Origin: Plesiomonas sp051652165 | GTDB taxonomy: Bacteria; Pseudomonadota; Gammaproteobacteria; Enterobacterales; CAMTGL01 | Assembly: GCF_051652165.1 (NCBI RefSeq) | Contig: NZ_JBOFTR010000002.1 | Location: forward strand, 124,001-188,000 | Length of the DNA: 64,000 nucleotides | Reading direction: 5' to 3' | Part shown: one piece after another, positions 7,597 through 15,547 of the stretch | Layout of the letters: each line of letters opens with the position of its first letter | Numbering within the stretch: position 1 is the stretch's first letter | Position numbers and translations under genes: made by a program | Notes under the pieces: model-generated | Told to the model about the DNA's origin: nothing | The model's input: only the letters and a program-made list of their open reading frames with translations | Database searches by the model: none

Positions 7597-9705
7597 ATGA
7601 AGCATCTTATTAAAAAGCCATTAAGAAAAATTTACTATTCATTAAGTCCTAAATATAGAACGATTGCTCTATCAACTTATCAACGAACTAGTGATTTTTT
7701 GAAACCAAAGAAAAAAATTACATATGCAAGTACTATTGCTAATGAGCGATCAGTACCATCAGTACCATCAGTACCATCAGTACCATCAGTACCATCAGTA
7801 ATTGGTGAATTATCCTATTTGCATGAATTTGATGAAGTTAATAAGCTCATATTCTTACTTCCGGTTATTGATTGGAATTTCAGGATTCAGCGGCCTCAAC
7901 ACCTGTGTAAGCAGCTTGCAGAGTTAGGAAATGGGGTAGTCTATTTTTCAACAACATTCAATATAACCAATCAACCTGGATTTACAATTATCGATTCTCC
8001 AGCGAAAAATGTAATTTGCTGTAGATTGAATATGAATGTTAATGTTAATCTCTATAGAGATAGCTTGAGTGACGAGCAATCAACATTTTTGGCAAAGAGT
8101 CTTCTTGCTGTGAGCAGGGCATTCGGAAAGTCAGATGTTTACTCAATATTAAACCTTCCTTTTTGGCATAGTGCCGTTAAAAAGTTGCCTAAAAATAAAA
8201 TAGTGTATGATTGTATGGATCATCATGCTGGCTTCTCTACTAACAGTTCCGAAATGTTAGAGCAAGAAAACTCTTTGCTGAAAGATGCGGATCTCGTAAT
8301 AACTACTGCTGAGTTATTATCCCAGAATATATCTGTAGTTCGCGAAAATGTAATAATACGAAATGGTGCAGAAATAGACTTTTTTAAAGAAAAACCATCT
8401 GAAGAGCTGTTAGCAAAAAGTCGGCCAATAGTAGGTTATTATGGTGCTATTGCTGAATGGTTTGATACTGACTTAATTCTTAAAACTGCTAAATTATTGC
8501 CACAATACGATTTTGTCTTAATAGGAAATGTTACTACAGATGTGTCTTGTTTGAAAAAACAGTCTAATATTAAGCTATTGGGTGAAGTTCCATATAAAGA
8601 TTTAACCAAGTACTTGGTATCATTTGATGTCTGTACTATTCCTTTTATTATTAACGATCTTACCTTGTGCACGAATCCGGTTAAAGTCTATGAATACTTG
8701 GCTGCAGGCAAACCTGTTGTAGCTACGGCTATGCCGGAAGTAGTTTTGATAGAGGATAAGGTGTTTATTGCTTCAGATGCGGATAAGTTTGCATTGTGCA
8801 TCGAAGAGGCGATGAAGACGAAACACGATGAAAAATTAGTTGCTGACAGAAAAAAATGGGCGGAAAGTCATGATTGGATGGAAAGAGCAAAGCATCTAGA
8901 GCGTGAATTGGATGCATTGACTAATCGAAATGAACAACCAAAGGTTAGTATAGTCATTCTAACTTTCAACAACCTTAAACTCACAAAGGACTGCTTGGAA
9001 AGCATTGAGCGTAATACTACATATAGCAACTTCGAAGTTATACTTGTCGACAATGCATCGACGGATGGAAGCAGAGAGTATCTTGAAAAATATTGTTCTC
9101 TTAGGGAAAACTACCTATTCATACCTAATGAAAATAATTTGGGGTTTGCAAAAGGCAATAATGTTGGGTTGGATAAAGCGACCGGTGAAATTCTCGTTGT
9201 ATTAAACAATGACACATATGTAGGCCCTTACTGGTTAGAAGGGTTGGTCGGTGCTTTAGAGAATAATCCAACGCTTGGTATTGTCGGCCCGGTAACGAAT
9301 AATATAGGTAATGAGGCAAAAATAAATATTTCTTATGATAACTGGGTTCAGCTAAATAATTCGGCCGTCAATTATATTATCGAAAATAGGAATAAATTAT
9401 ATCCAGTTGAATGCCTAGCCTTTTTCTGTGTGGCAATTCCACGAAGTGTTTACCTGGCGGTAGGTCCTATATCAGAGGAATATGGATTAGGTTTCTTTGA
9501 GGATGATGATTATTGCATGCGAGTAAAAGACGCTGGTTGGAATATTGCTGTTGTAGACGATGCCTTCGTTCATCATCATCTTTCAGCTAGTTTTAACAAG
9601 TTGAAAAATAATCATAAAGAGGAACTGATGAAAAAAAACAAGGCGATCTTTGAAGCTAAGTGGGGACAATGGACACCACATCGTTATCGGAAAGGTGTCA
9701 ATTAA
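7597..9705 (+). CDS. bifunctional glycosyltransferase: GT4-like plus GT2 domains
   Basis: Probably adds two kinds of linkage in the O-chain or adaptor region, from the cytoplasmic face. Residues about 80-440 are a GT-B domain, with the RPQHLCKQLAELG start, VGYYGAIAEWFD, and NPVKVYEYLAAGKPVVAT for nucleotide-sugar binding. Residues about 448-700 are a GT-A/GT2 domain: VSIVILTFNN, VDNASTDGS, the metal-binding-type LNND, and FFEDDDYCMR. The N-terminal domain is clearly related to the next gene product. A Ser-Val-Pro repeat sits near residues 52-69. The donor and acceptor sugars cannot be told; rhamnose is likely given rmlBDAC. The ATG has only a weak ribosome-binding site. Confidence 0.85.
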   Translation: MKHLIKKPLRKIYYSLSPKYRTIALSTYQRTSDFLKPKKKITYASTIANERSVPSVPSVPSVPSVPSVIGELSYLHEFDEVNKLIFLLPVIDWNFRIQRPQHLCKQLAELGNGVVYFSTTFNITNQPGFTIIDSPAKNVICCRLNMNVNVNLYRDSLSDEQSTFLAKSLLAVSRAFGKSDVYSILNLPFWHSAVKKLPKNKIVYDCMDHHAGFSTNSSEMLEQENSLLKDADLVITTAELLSQNISVVRENVIIRNGAEIDFFKEKPSEELLAKSRPIVGYYGAIAEWFDTDLILKTAKLLPQYDFVLIGNVTTDVSCLKKQSNIKLLGEVPYKDLTKYLVSFDVCTIPFIINDLTLCTNPVKVYEYLAAGKPVVATAMPEVVLIEDKVFIASDADKFALCIEEAMKTKHDEKLVADRKKWAESHDWMERAKHLERELDALTNRNEQPKVSIVILTFNNLKLTKDCLESIERNTTYSNFEVILVDNASTDGSREYLEKYCSLRENYLFIPNENNLGFAKGNNVGLDKATGEILVVLNNDTYVGPYWLEGLVGALENNPTLGIVGPVTNNIGNEAKINISYDNWVQLNNSAVNYIIENRNKLYPVECLAFFCVAIPRSVYLAVGPISEEYGLGFFEDDDYCMRVKDAGWNIAVVDDAFVHHHLSASFNKLKNNHKEELMKKNKAIFEAKWGQWTPHRYRKGVN
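7750..7800 (+). repeat. 9-bp in-frame microsatellite (tcagtacca)x5 plus partial
   Basis: Five perfect 9-base copies at 7750-7794, followed by tcagta, encode Ser-Val-Pro repeats in the linker before the first glycosyltransferase domain. The 9-base unit keeps the frame, so slippage would only change linker length. Confidence 0.95.
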
Positions 9706-9706
9706 T

Positions 9707-10804
9707 ATGCGTTTGGTGTATTTATCTCCAGTACCTTGGCATAGTGTTGCACAACGTCCTCATTTTTTTGCCAAAGCTGCTCTTCGGAGCGGCTTTAGCT
9801 CTATATTGTGGGTAGAGCCAACTCCATCTAGGCTCCCGCAAGTGAAAGATTTTCGGTCAAAATTATTTTCTGTTGAAGCTGATAGTTTTAGTAAGCCAGA
9901 AGGGATCGAGATCTTAAAATTAAGATGCATTCCAGTTGAGCCTTTGGGTTCGATATATGACTTTGTTAACCGAAAAATGATATTAGGTGCACTGAAAAGT
10001 ATTCAGCAGTTCAGTTATAATGGCAAAGATACAGTTCTCGTAATTGGAAAGCCGAGCCGCTTTTCCATAGAAATCATGTCCAGTGTAAAGTTTCATAAAA
10101 TTATTTTCGATGTGATGGATGATTTTCCTCAGTTCTTCCATGGGATAGCGGCTAGAAGCATGGACATAGCTCTTCGCCGAGTTATTCAAAATGTAGATGT
10201 GTGTCTTTTTTCCTCGCATAATCTTCAAGAAAAGTATGGTTACCTAGCAAAAAAATCTGAACTTGTTTTAAATGCATGTGATGAGGAGTTTCTGAGGAAG
10301 TGCCAATCTCTGTTACATGAAAGAAACTTGAGATATCTAAGCAAAAGAACATTCGGGTATGTAGGGAGTATTGCGGAATGGTTTGACTGGAGCTGTGTGA
10401 TTAAATTGGCAAAAGACAACCCGATGGATAAAGTTGTTATTGTTGGGCCTAATTACTCTAGAAACATTCCAAAACTACCTGGGAATATTGAGTTGCAAAA
10501 GGCAGTAAAACATTGCGAAATCCCTAAGCTACTTTCTTCTTTTGATTTTGGCCTGATTCCATTCAAGTTAAATGAGCTAACTAACTCAGTTGACCCTGTG
10601 AAGTATTATGAATATGTTGCCGCTGGATTGTGTGTTATCACTACAGAGTTTGGTGAAATGAGATTCAGGGTTGCTAATGGGAGAGCTGTAAGTTTTCTCC
10701 AGTTTAAAAAAGGAATAACTTCAGCTTTAGATCATACTATTACATGGGATGAAAGGTTTCATAGTGTTTTTGAGGCGTTGCTACATGATGTAGCAAAAAA
10801 TTAG
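9707..10804 (+). CDS. glycosyltransferase, GT4-like
   Basis: A 365-residue GT-B glycosyltransferase, paralogous to the N-terminal domain of the preceding gene. Shared blocks are QRPHFFAKAA, FDVMDDF, FGYVGSIAEWFDW, and DPVKYYEYVAAGLCVITTEFGEM. The start is ATG 9707, one base after the upstream stop and behind an AAAGG site; the frame opens further upstream but that would overlap the previous gene. The last gene before a decayed stretch, so it may once have been followed by more biosynthesis genes. The transferred sugar cannot be told from the sequence. Confidence 0.82.
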   Translation: MRLVYLSPVPWHSVAQRPHFFAKAALRSGFSSILWVEPTPSRLPQVKDFRSKLFSVEADSFSKPEGIEILKLRCIPVEPLGSIYDFVNRKMILGALKSIQQFSYNGKDTVLVIGKPSRFSIEIMSSVKFHKIIFDVMDDFPQFFHGIAARSMDIALRRVIQNVDVCLFSSHNLQEKYGYLAKKSELVLNACDEEFLRKCQSLLHERNLRYLSKRTFGYVGSIAEWFDWSCVIKLAKDNPMDKVVIVGPNYSRNIPKLPGNIELQKAVKHCEIPKLLSSFDFGLIPFKLNELTNSVDPVKYYEYVAAGLCVITTEFGEMRFRVANGRAVSFLQFKKGITSALDHTITWDERFHSVFEALLHDVAKN

Positions 10805-11137
10805 TATACACCGTAATTTTATCTTAGTGTTATATAGACTACATTTGGAAAAAGAGGTAGAGGCATATTTTTTTAGTTCATAATCTAGCTAGATGTGATG
10901 ATTGAGTGCAATTATCAGAGTAGAGGGATTGCTAACTGCTAGATCCAGTGACACACTTCATGGATATCATGTTTCCTTTCCCTGAGAGTAACTATAGATT
11001 ATCAAAGATGTAGTGCTATTAGGAAAAGTCATTTAGATATGTATATCTCAGTGCTTTTGGGAAAGATAAATGTATTTATATAATAAATAGCTAAATAAAA
11101 CCTATCCCGCTACATATTTAAAATACGGAAATAAATA
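10805..11137. other. AT-rich intergenic stretch, no gene seen
   Basis: About 330 bases between the GT4 gene and the decayed genes. All frames carry frequent stops and I recognise no promoter, terminator or insertion-sequence end. It may be the residue of deleted locus DNA. A 14-base segment near 11035 (atatgtatatctca) recurs just after wecB near 12977. Confidence 0.5.
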
Positions 11138-11499
11138 ATGATTAGTGTGAAAAAATTTGGCCGATATTCCTTATTGGATTAGTTATGAGTCTCGGGCTAT
11201 TTATAAATCCTGGTTATTTTAGTTATGATGAAATTGGATGGGGAGTAAAAGCAACATTTGTGGGAGCATTGTCAGATATTAAGTATTACAGTGTTTTTCA
11301 TTATAATGAATTTCATTATAGGCCTCTTAATTTTAACCCGTGGCTTTTGACATCCTACTATTTATTTGAACATCCTCAATTATATCATTCATGAGTTGTC
11401 TTTTTGGGTTTGGTAAATGTAAGCTTAATGTACTCTTTCTTAAAGAAAGAGGCTGGGTGTAAAATTGTATTTCTTACTGCCTTAACATCAACTATCATG
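11138..11499 (+). pseudogene. remnant of a polytopic membrane protein (N-terminal part)
   Basis: The reading frame begins at ATG 11138 (Met-Ile-Ser-Val-Lys-Lys) but shifts at the A6 run near 11150. Restoring one A would join it to WPIFLIGLVMSLGLFINPGY. A TGA at 11392-11394 then interrupts the same frame, after which it continues as FLGLVNVSLMYSFLKKEAG. Hydrophobic segments and a YRPLNFNPWLLTSYYLF block suggest the start of a large membrane protein of the GT-C/mannosyltransferase-like kind; that family guess is weak. It has at least two lesions and its 3' end is lost at the join near 11500. Confidence 0.7.
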
Positions 11500-11783
11500 T
11501 CTCCAATAGTTTTGTCAATGTTGGTCTCATATCTTGTTGTGTCTTCTGGTTATGTAGCAAGAGATTTCTTAAATATAAGTTTAAGAAATGATTATTCATA
11601 TGGATACTATCTATACGCATATCCATTTTCTCAACTATCATATATTTTTTCTCTGAGTATGGATTTTATTACTATCTAATATTTATAGTCATACTTACAA
11701 TGACATTATCTTATATGTCTTGGCATTTAATTGAAAAGACTATCAAAAAATTGGCAAGGAAAAAATATCACAAAAATAAATAG
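11500..11783 (+). pseudogene. C-terminal remnant of an acyltransferase-3 (OafA-like) protein
   Basis: From about 11500 the frame changes character to an acyltransferase-3 C-terminus: RNDYSYGYYLYAYPFSQL, then after a frameshift LSYMSWHLIEKTIKKLARK, which is the classic ending of O-antigen O-acetyltransferases. The frameshift is at a T4 run near 11666; one extra T restores the frame through to the stop at 11783. The gene has lost its N-terminal roughly 250 residues and is fused in frame to the upstream remnant, so this organism has probably lost an O-acetylation step. Confidence 0.75.
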
Positions 11784-11837
11784 CTTTATTTCAAGTGCTG
11801 CTGTCAAGTAAAGAAATTTTTTATAAAGGGGGGTGCA

Positions 11838-12977
11838 ATGGTTAAGGTGAAGGTGTTGTCAGTTTTTGGAACTCGCCCAGAAGCTATCAAGATGGCTCCG
11901 GTTGTGGAGCAACTTAAAAAAGATAATCGTTTTGAAAGCAAAGTATGCGTAACCGGTCAACATCGCCAGATGCTTGACCAAGTCCTTGAACTTTTTAATA
12001 TAAAGCCAGATTTTGATTTAAATATTATGAAAGCGGGTCAGGATCTTACTGATGTGACGTATTCTATTCTGCTTGGGTTGCGTAGCGTATTTAATGAGTT
12101 TAAACCAGATTATGTGCTGGTACATGGAGATACGGCAACAACGTTGTCTACTACCTTGGCTGCATACTTCCAGCAAGTTAAAGTTGGTCACGTTGAAGCT
12201 GGGTTGAGGACAAATAATATTTACTCTCCATGGCCGGAAGAGGGAAATCGCAAAGTTACTGGTTGTTTGGCGAATTTGCATTTTGCACCAACTCATACTT
12301 CCAAAAATAATCTTTTGATGGAAAATATATCGGAAAATACTGTCGTTGTTACAGGAAACACAGTTATCGATGCGTTATTTATGGTTCGTGATAGACTAAG
12401 TTATGATCAGGCCCTAAAAGCTAATTTAGATTTGCGGTTTGATTTTTTAAATTCAGAGCGTAAAGTTGTTTTGATTACTGGCCATCGTAGAGAAAGTTTC
12501 GGTGGAGGCTTTGAGCGTATATGCCAAGCGGTATCCAAGTTGGCTGATAAGTTTAGTAATGTTGACTTTGTCTATCCTGTTCACCTTAATCCGAACGTGC
12601 GAGAGCCGGTTAACCGTTTTTTATCTGGACGTTCAAATGTTTTTTTGATTGAACCCCAGGACTATCTCCCATTTATATATATCATGGGGCGTGCTCATAT
12701 CATTTTAACCGATTCCGGTGGTATTCAAGAGGAAGCACCTTCTTTGGGTAAACCAGTTCTTGTTATGCGTGATACCACTGAGCGTCCTGAAGCTGTTGAG
12801 GCCGGAACGGTTAAGTTAGTTGGTACTGATGTTGATAAAATAGTTGGTGAAGTCACTACATTGCTGACCGATGAGCATGCATATTGCTCCATGAGTATGG
12901 CGCATAACCCTTACGGTGATGGAAAAGCCTCTATTCGTATATTAAATTCGATATTTGATGCGTGCAATCGAATGTAA
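11838..12977 (+). CDS. wecB: UDP-N-acetylglucosamine 2-epimerase (non-hydrolysing)
   Basis: Interconverts UDP-GlcNAc and UDP-ManNAc. The 379-residue protein has the family opening VLSVFGTRPEAIKMAPVV, then VCVTGQHRQMLDQVLE, VHGDTATT, GHVEAGLRT, TGHRRESFG, and TDSGGIQEEAPSLGKPVLVMRDTTERPEA. The start ATG follows a strong AAGGGGGG site. No wecC dehydrogenase is adjacent, so the ManNAc may be used directly, or WecC may be encoded elsewhere, for example in an enterobacterial common antigen locus. It is preceded by the pseudogene block and followed by two strong hairpins. Confidence 0.94.
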   Translation: MVKVKVLSVFGTRPEAIKMAPVVEQLKKDNRFESKVCVTGQHRQMLDQVLELFNIKPDFDLNIMKAGQDLTDVTYSILLGLRSVFNEFKPDYVLVHGDTATTLSTTLAAYFQQVKVGHVEAGLRTNNIYSPWPEEGNRKVTGCLANLHFAPTHTSKNNLLMENISENTVVVTGNTVIDALFMVRDRLSYDQALKANLDLRFDFLNSERKVVLITGHRRESFGGGFERICQAVSKLADKFSNVDFVYPVHLNPNVREPVNRFLSGRSNVFLIEPQDYLPFIYIMGRAHIILTDSGGIQEEAPSLGKPVLVMRDTTERPEAVEAGTVKLVGTDVDKIVGEVTTLLTDEHAYCSMSMAHNPYGDGKASIRILNSIFDACNRM

Positions 12978-13001
12978 TATGTATATCTCAATGTAAAGTA
13001 A

Positions 13002-13067
13002 CTAACTAGTGTTTTAGTTAGCACTTATCCCATTACACTGAACGTTAGTTCCAGTGTAATGGGGATA
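13002..13067 (+). repeat. two consecutive inverted repeats after wecB
   Basis: The first is CTAACTA (13002-13008) with TAGTTAG (13015-13021). The second has arms 13026-13043 and 13048-13067, about 17 pairs around a four-base loop with two single-base bulges. No T-run follows, so it is not a standard terminator. It may be an attenuating hairpin, a mobile-repeat relic, or a recombination scar between locus modules. Confidence 0.75.
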
Positions 13068-13130
13068 GATAACGCCTGCTTCTGCATCTATTATTTTAAT
13101 CCGTATTTTCGTTTAATTAGGTTTGCTTGG

Positions 13131-13937
13131 GTGAAAGAAAATACTCTCTCGGTGTCTATTGTTAATTACCGATCTAATTTGAGTATGCTAAAAAAAACGT
13201 TATCGACGTTAAATATAGCTGCTCATGTTAGTAAATTAAGTTCCATTTTGTATGTGGTAGAACATTCTCCTTCGTTCGCAGAAATGTTAAAGGTGGAGGA
13301 TGTATTACCATGTTGGTCTGCGCCTTATAAGTCAATAGTTGATGCAACCAATCCAGGTTTTGGTTCAGGTCATAATCGTGCATTACACAGTGATACCAAA
13401 TACCACCTTATTCTCAACCCTGATCTTGAAGTCGCACCAGATGCTCTTCAAAAAGCCCTTGAATTTATGAATAATAACCCTCAGTGTGGTTTATTAACAC
13501 CTTATGCTACATGGGCTGATGGTCAAGTTCAGCGGCTTTGTAAGCGTTATCCTACCGTATTTGATCTATTGCTGCGTGGTTTTGCACCTAATATGGTAAA
13601 GCGTATTTTTCAGAAGCGTTTATCTTTGTATGAAATGGGTGATGCGTTAAATAGTACAGATGTTTATTGGGATCCACCCATTGTAAGCGGCTGCTTTATG
13701 CTTTTTCGCACAGAGGTATTAAAACAACTTGGTGGATTTGACCCTCGATTCTTTTTATATTTTGAAGATTTCGATATCAGCTTGCGTACAGCAAAGATAA
13801 GTCGGATTGCCTATGTGCCTCAAGTTAAAGTAGTTCACCATGGCGGGCATGCATCACGTAAAGGATGGAAGCATATAAAAATGTTTGGCCGCTCTATGGT
13901 CACTTTTTTTAATATCCATGGTTGGCGTTGGTGGTAA
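13131..13937 (+). CDS. GT2 glycosyltransferase, WbbL-like (probable rhamnosyltransferase)
   Basis: The product is about 268 residues from GTG 13131 (VKENTLSVSIVNYRSN), which has an AGG about 10 bases upstream. An upstream ATG at 13059 lies inside the hairpin and would add residues unlike any GT2. Motifs: NPGFGSGHNRAL, ILNPDLEV (metal-binding type), SGCFMLFRTEVL, and FFLYFEDFDISLR. WbbL-type enzymes add rhamnose to the undecaprenyl-linked first sugar; that role fits rmlBDAC but is inferred. It shares one base with the next start (TAATG). Confidence 0.85.
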   Translation: MKENTLSVSIVNYRSNLSMLKKTLSTLNIAAHVSKLSSILYVVEHSPSFAEMLKVEDVLPCWSAPYKSIVDATNPGFGSGHNRALHSDTKYHLILNPDLEVAPDALQKALEFMNNNPQCGLLTPYATWADGQVQRLCKRYPTVFDLLLRGFAPNMVKRIFQKRLSLYEMGDALNSTDVYWDPPIVSGCFMLFRTEVLKQLGGFDPRFFLYFEDFDISLRTAKISRIAYVPQVKVVHHGGHASRKGWKHIKMFGRSMVTFFNIHGWRWW

Positions 13938-14896
13938 TGAATAAATTACAAAAAGTGATGGTTACAGGGTCCTCAGGCTTTGTCGGCTCGGCATTATGCT
14001 ATTATCTGCATCAACAAAAAATATCAGTAATGGGTGTTACTCGTAAAAAGAGTACACAGCCTTGGCAAGTAGTAGGGCCAGAGCTTTCTGATCGTGCAAA
14101 TTGGCAACCCTTATTAAAAGGCGTTGATACGGTAGTGCATTGTGCTGCCCGTGTTCATCAGATGAACGAAAAGGAGTGTAACGCGCTACAGCAATATCGA
14201 GAGATCAATACTGCAGCGACACTTCATTTAGCAAAGCAAGCTGTACAATCTGGCGTTAAACGCTTTATTTACCTTAGTTCAATAAAAGTAAATGGTGAGC
14301 TAAGTTTATTGAATCAGCCATTTTGTGCTGATGATAATCATATTCCAACAGACCCATATGGGCTAAGTAAATATGAGGCGGAACAACAACTCAAGATTTT
14401 AGCGCAAGAAACGGGTTTAGAGGTTGTGATTATTCGGCCACCATTAGTGTATGGTGAAGGTGTAAAAGCAAACTTTCTTTCTATGATGACATGGGTAAAA
14501 AAAGGGATTCCACTTCCCTTTGGGTGTATTGATAATGTCAGAAGTTTTGTCTTTATCGATAATCTCATTGATTTGATAGTCACTTGTTGTTCGCATCCTG
14601 CTGCGGCAAATGAAACATTTTTAGTTTCAGATGATAATGATGTCTCCTTGACTCAATTACTTCAAACTATTGCCATGCAAATGCAGATAAAAAGCCGATT
14701 GCTTCCTATCCCTCAATCATGGTTACAATCTGTTTTCGCTATATTAGGAATGAAAAGTCTGAGTCAGCGCCTTTTTGGTGACTTGGCATTAGAGGTAACA
14801 AAAACAAAAAAAGTATTACATTGGCAGCCTCCGGTGACGTTTGAACAAGGTATTAAACGCACTGTTGATGACTATCTATTACACCATGTTAAGTGA
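13937..14896 (+). CDS. NAD-dependent sugar epimerase/reductase, WbpV-like
   Basis: Extended SDR of about 319 residues: VTGSSGFVGSALCYYL nucleotide-binding loop at the N-terminus, FIYLSSIKVNGE, and the DPYGLSKYEAE Tyr-x3-Lys pair. Next to an initiating transferase and a WbpM-type dehydratase it resembles WbpV/WbpK of Pseudomonas O-antigen loci, which reduce the 4-keto intermediate to UDP-QuiNAc or UDP-FucNAc. Which epimer is formed cannot be told by eye. The start ATG 13937 overlaps the GT2 stop; the open frame extends 15 bases further upstream but without better support. Confidence 0.85.
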   Translation: MNKLQKVMVTGSSGFVGSALCYYLHQQKISVMGVTRKKSTQPWQVVGPELSDRANWQPLLKGVDTVVHCAARVHQMNEKECNALQQYREINTAATLHLAKQAVQSGVKRFIYLSSIKVNGELSLLNQPFCADDNHIPTDPYGLSKYEAEQQLKILAQETGLEVVIIRPPLVYGEGVKANFLSMMTWVKKGIPLPFGCIDNVRSFVFIDNLIDLIVTCCSHPAAANETFLVSDDNDVSLTQLLQTIAMQMQIKSRLLPIPQSWLQSVFAILGMKSLSQRLFGDLALEVTKTKKVLHWQPPVTFEQGIKRTVDDYLLHHVK

Positions 14897-14907
14897 TAAT
14901 AAATGAT

Positions 14908-15459
14908 ATGCTGAGAGTTATTGATTTCATTTTTGCTTTTTTAGGGCTGTTATTTTTATGGCCAGTGTTTGTGTTGATTGGTATCGTCGGTTATTTTGAT
15001 ACTGCTTCGCCTATTTTTTTTCAACAACGCGTTGGCCGTGATCAGAAACCATTTACCTTAATTAAGTTTCGGACTATGTCGGTAGATACAACGTCTGTAG
15101 CAACACATTTAGTGAATACAGCGTCAATCACTGCCTTTGGGCGATTTCTACGAAAAACGAAGCTTGATGAGTTACCACAGTTAATTAATGTACTAAAAGG
15201 GGAGATGAGTTTTGTTGGCCCTCGCCCTTGCTTGTTTAACCAACATGAGTTAATTGCTGAACGTGAGTTACGGGGCGTTTTTACTGTATTGCCAGGTATT
15301 ACCGGTTTAGCGCAAATTAACAGTGTGGATATGTCTACACCAGTACAGCTTGCCGAGCTTGATCAGCAAATGATAAAAACACTGAATTTAAAAAATTATA
15401 TCAGCTATATTATACAAACCGTATTAGGAAAAGGCAGCGGCGATAGAATACAACCTTAG
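14908..15459 (+). CDS. undecaprenyl-phosphate sugar-phosphate transferase (PglC/WbpL-like, small form)
   Basis: Initiates the chain by moving a sugar-1-phosphate onto undecaprenyl phosphate. The short monotopic form has one N-terminal hydrophobic reentrant helix (LRVIDFIFAFLGLLFLWPVF), then FFQQRVGRDQKPFTLIKFRTM, the catalytic-type DELPQLINVLKGEMSFVGPRP, and PGITGLAQIN. ATG 14908 matches the family's usual N-terminus; GTG 14893, overlapping the previous stop, is the alternative and would add five residues. With WbpV- and WbpM-like neighbours the sugar is probably QuiNAc or FucNAc. Confidence 0.9.
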   Translation: MLRVIDFIFAFLGLLFLWPVFVLIGIVGYFDTASPIFFQQRVGRDQKPFTLIKFRTMSVDTTSVATHLVNTASITAFGRFLRKTKLDELPQLINVLKGEMSFVGPRPCLFNQHELIAERELRGVFTVLPGITGLAQINSVDMSTPVQLAELDQQMIKTLNLKNYISYIIQTVLGKGSGDRIQP

Positions 15460-15547
15460 TTGTTTTGATAAAACAACGAGTATTTTAATGTGTAGGTGAA
15501 TAATAACCTGTTGTTGCAATATATTATTTGATACTCAGCATTTATTT

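Noticed and set aside
13059..13130. Upstream ATG start for the GT2 gene
   Set aside because: It lies in the 3' arm of a strong hairpin, and the added residues do not look like a GT2 N-terminus.
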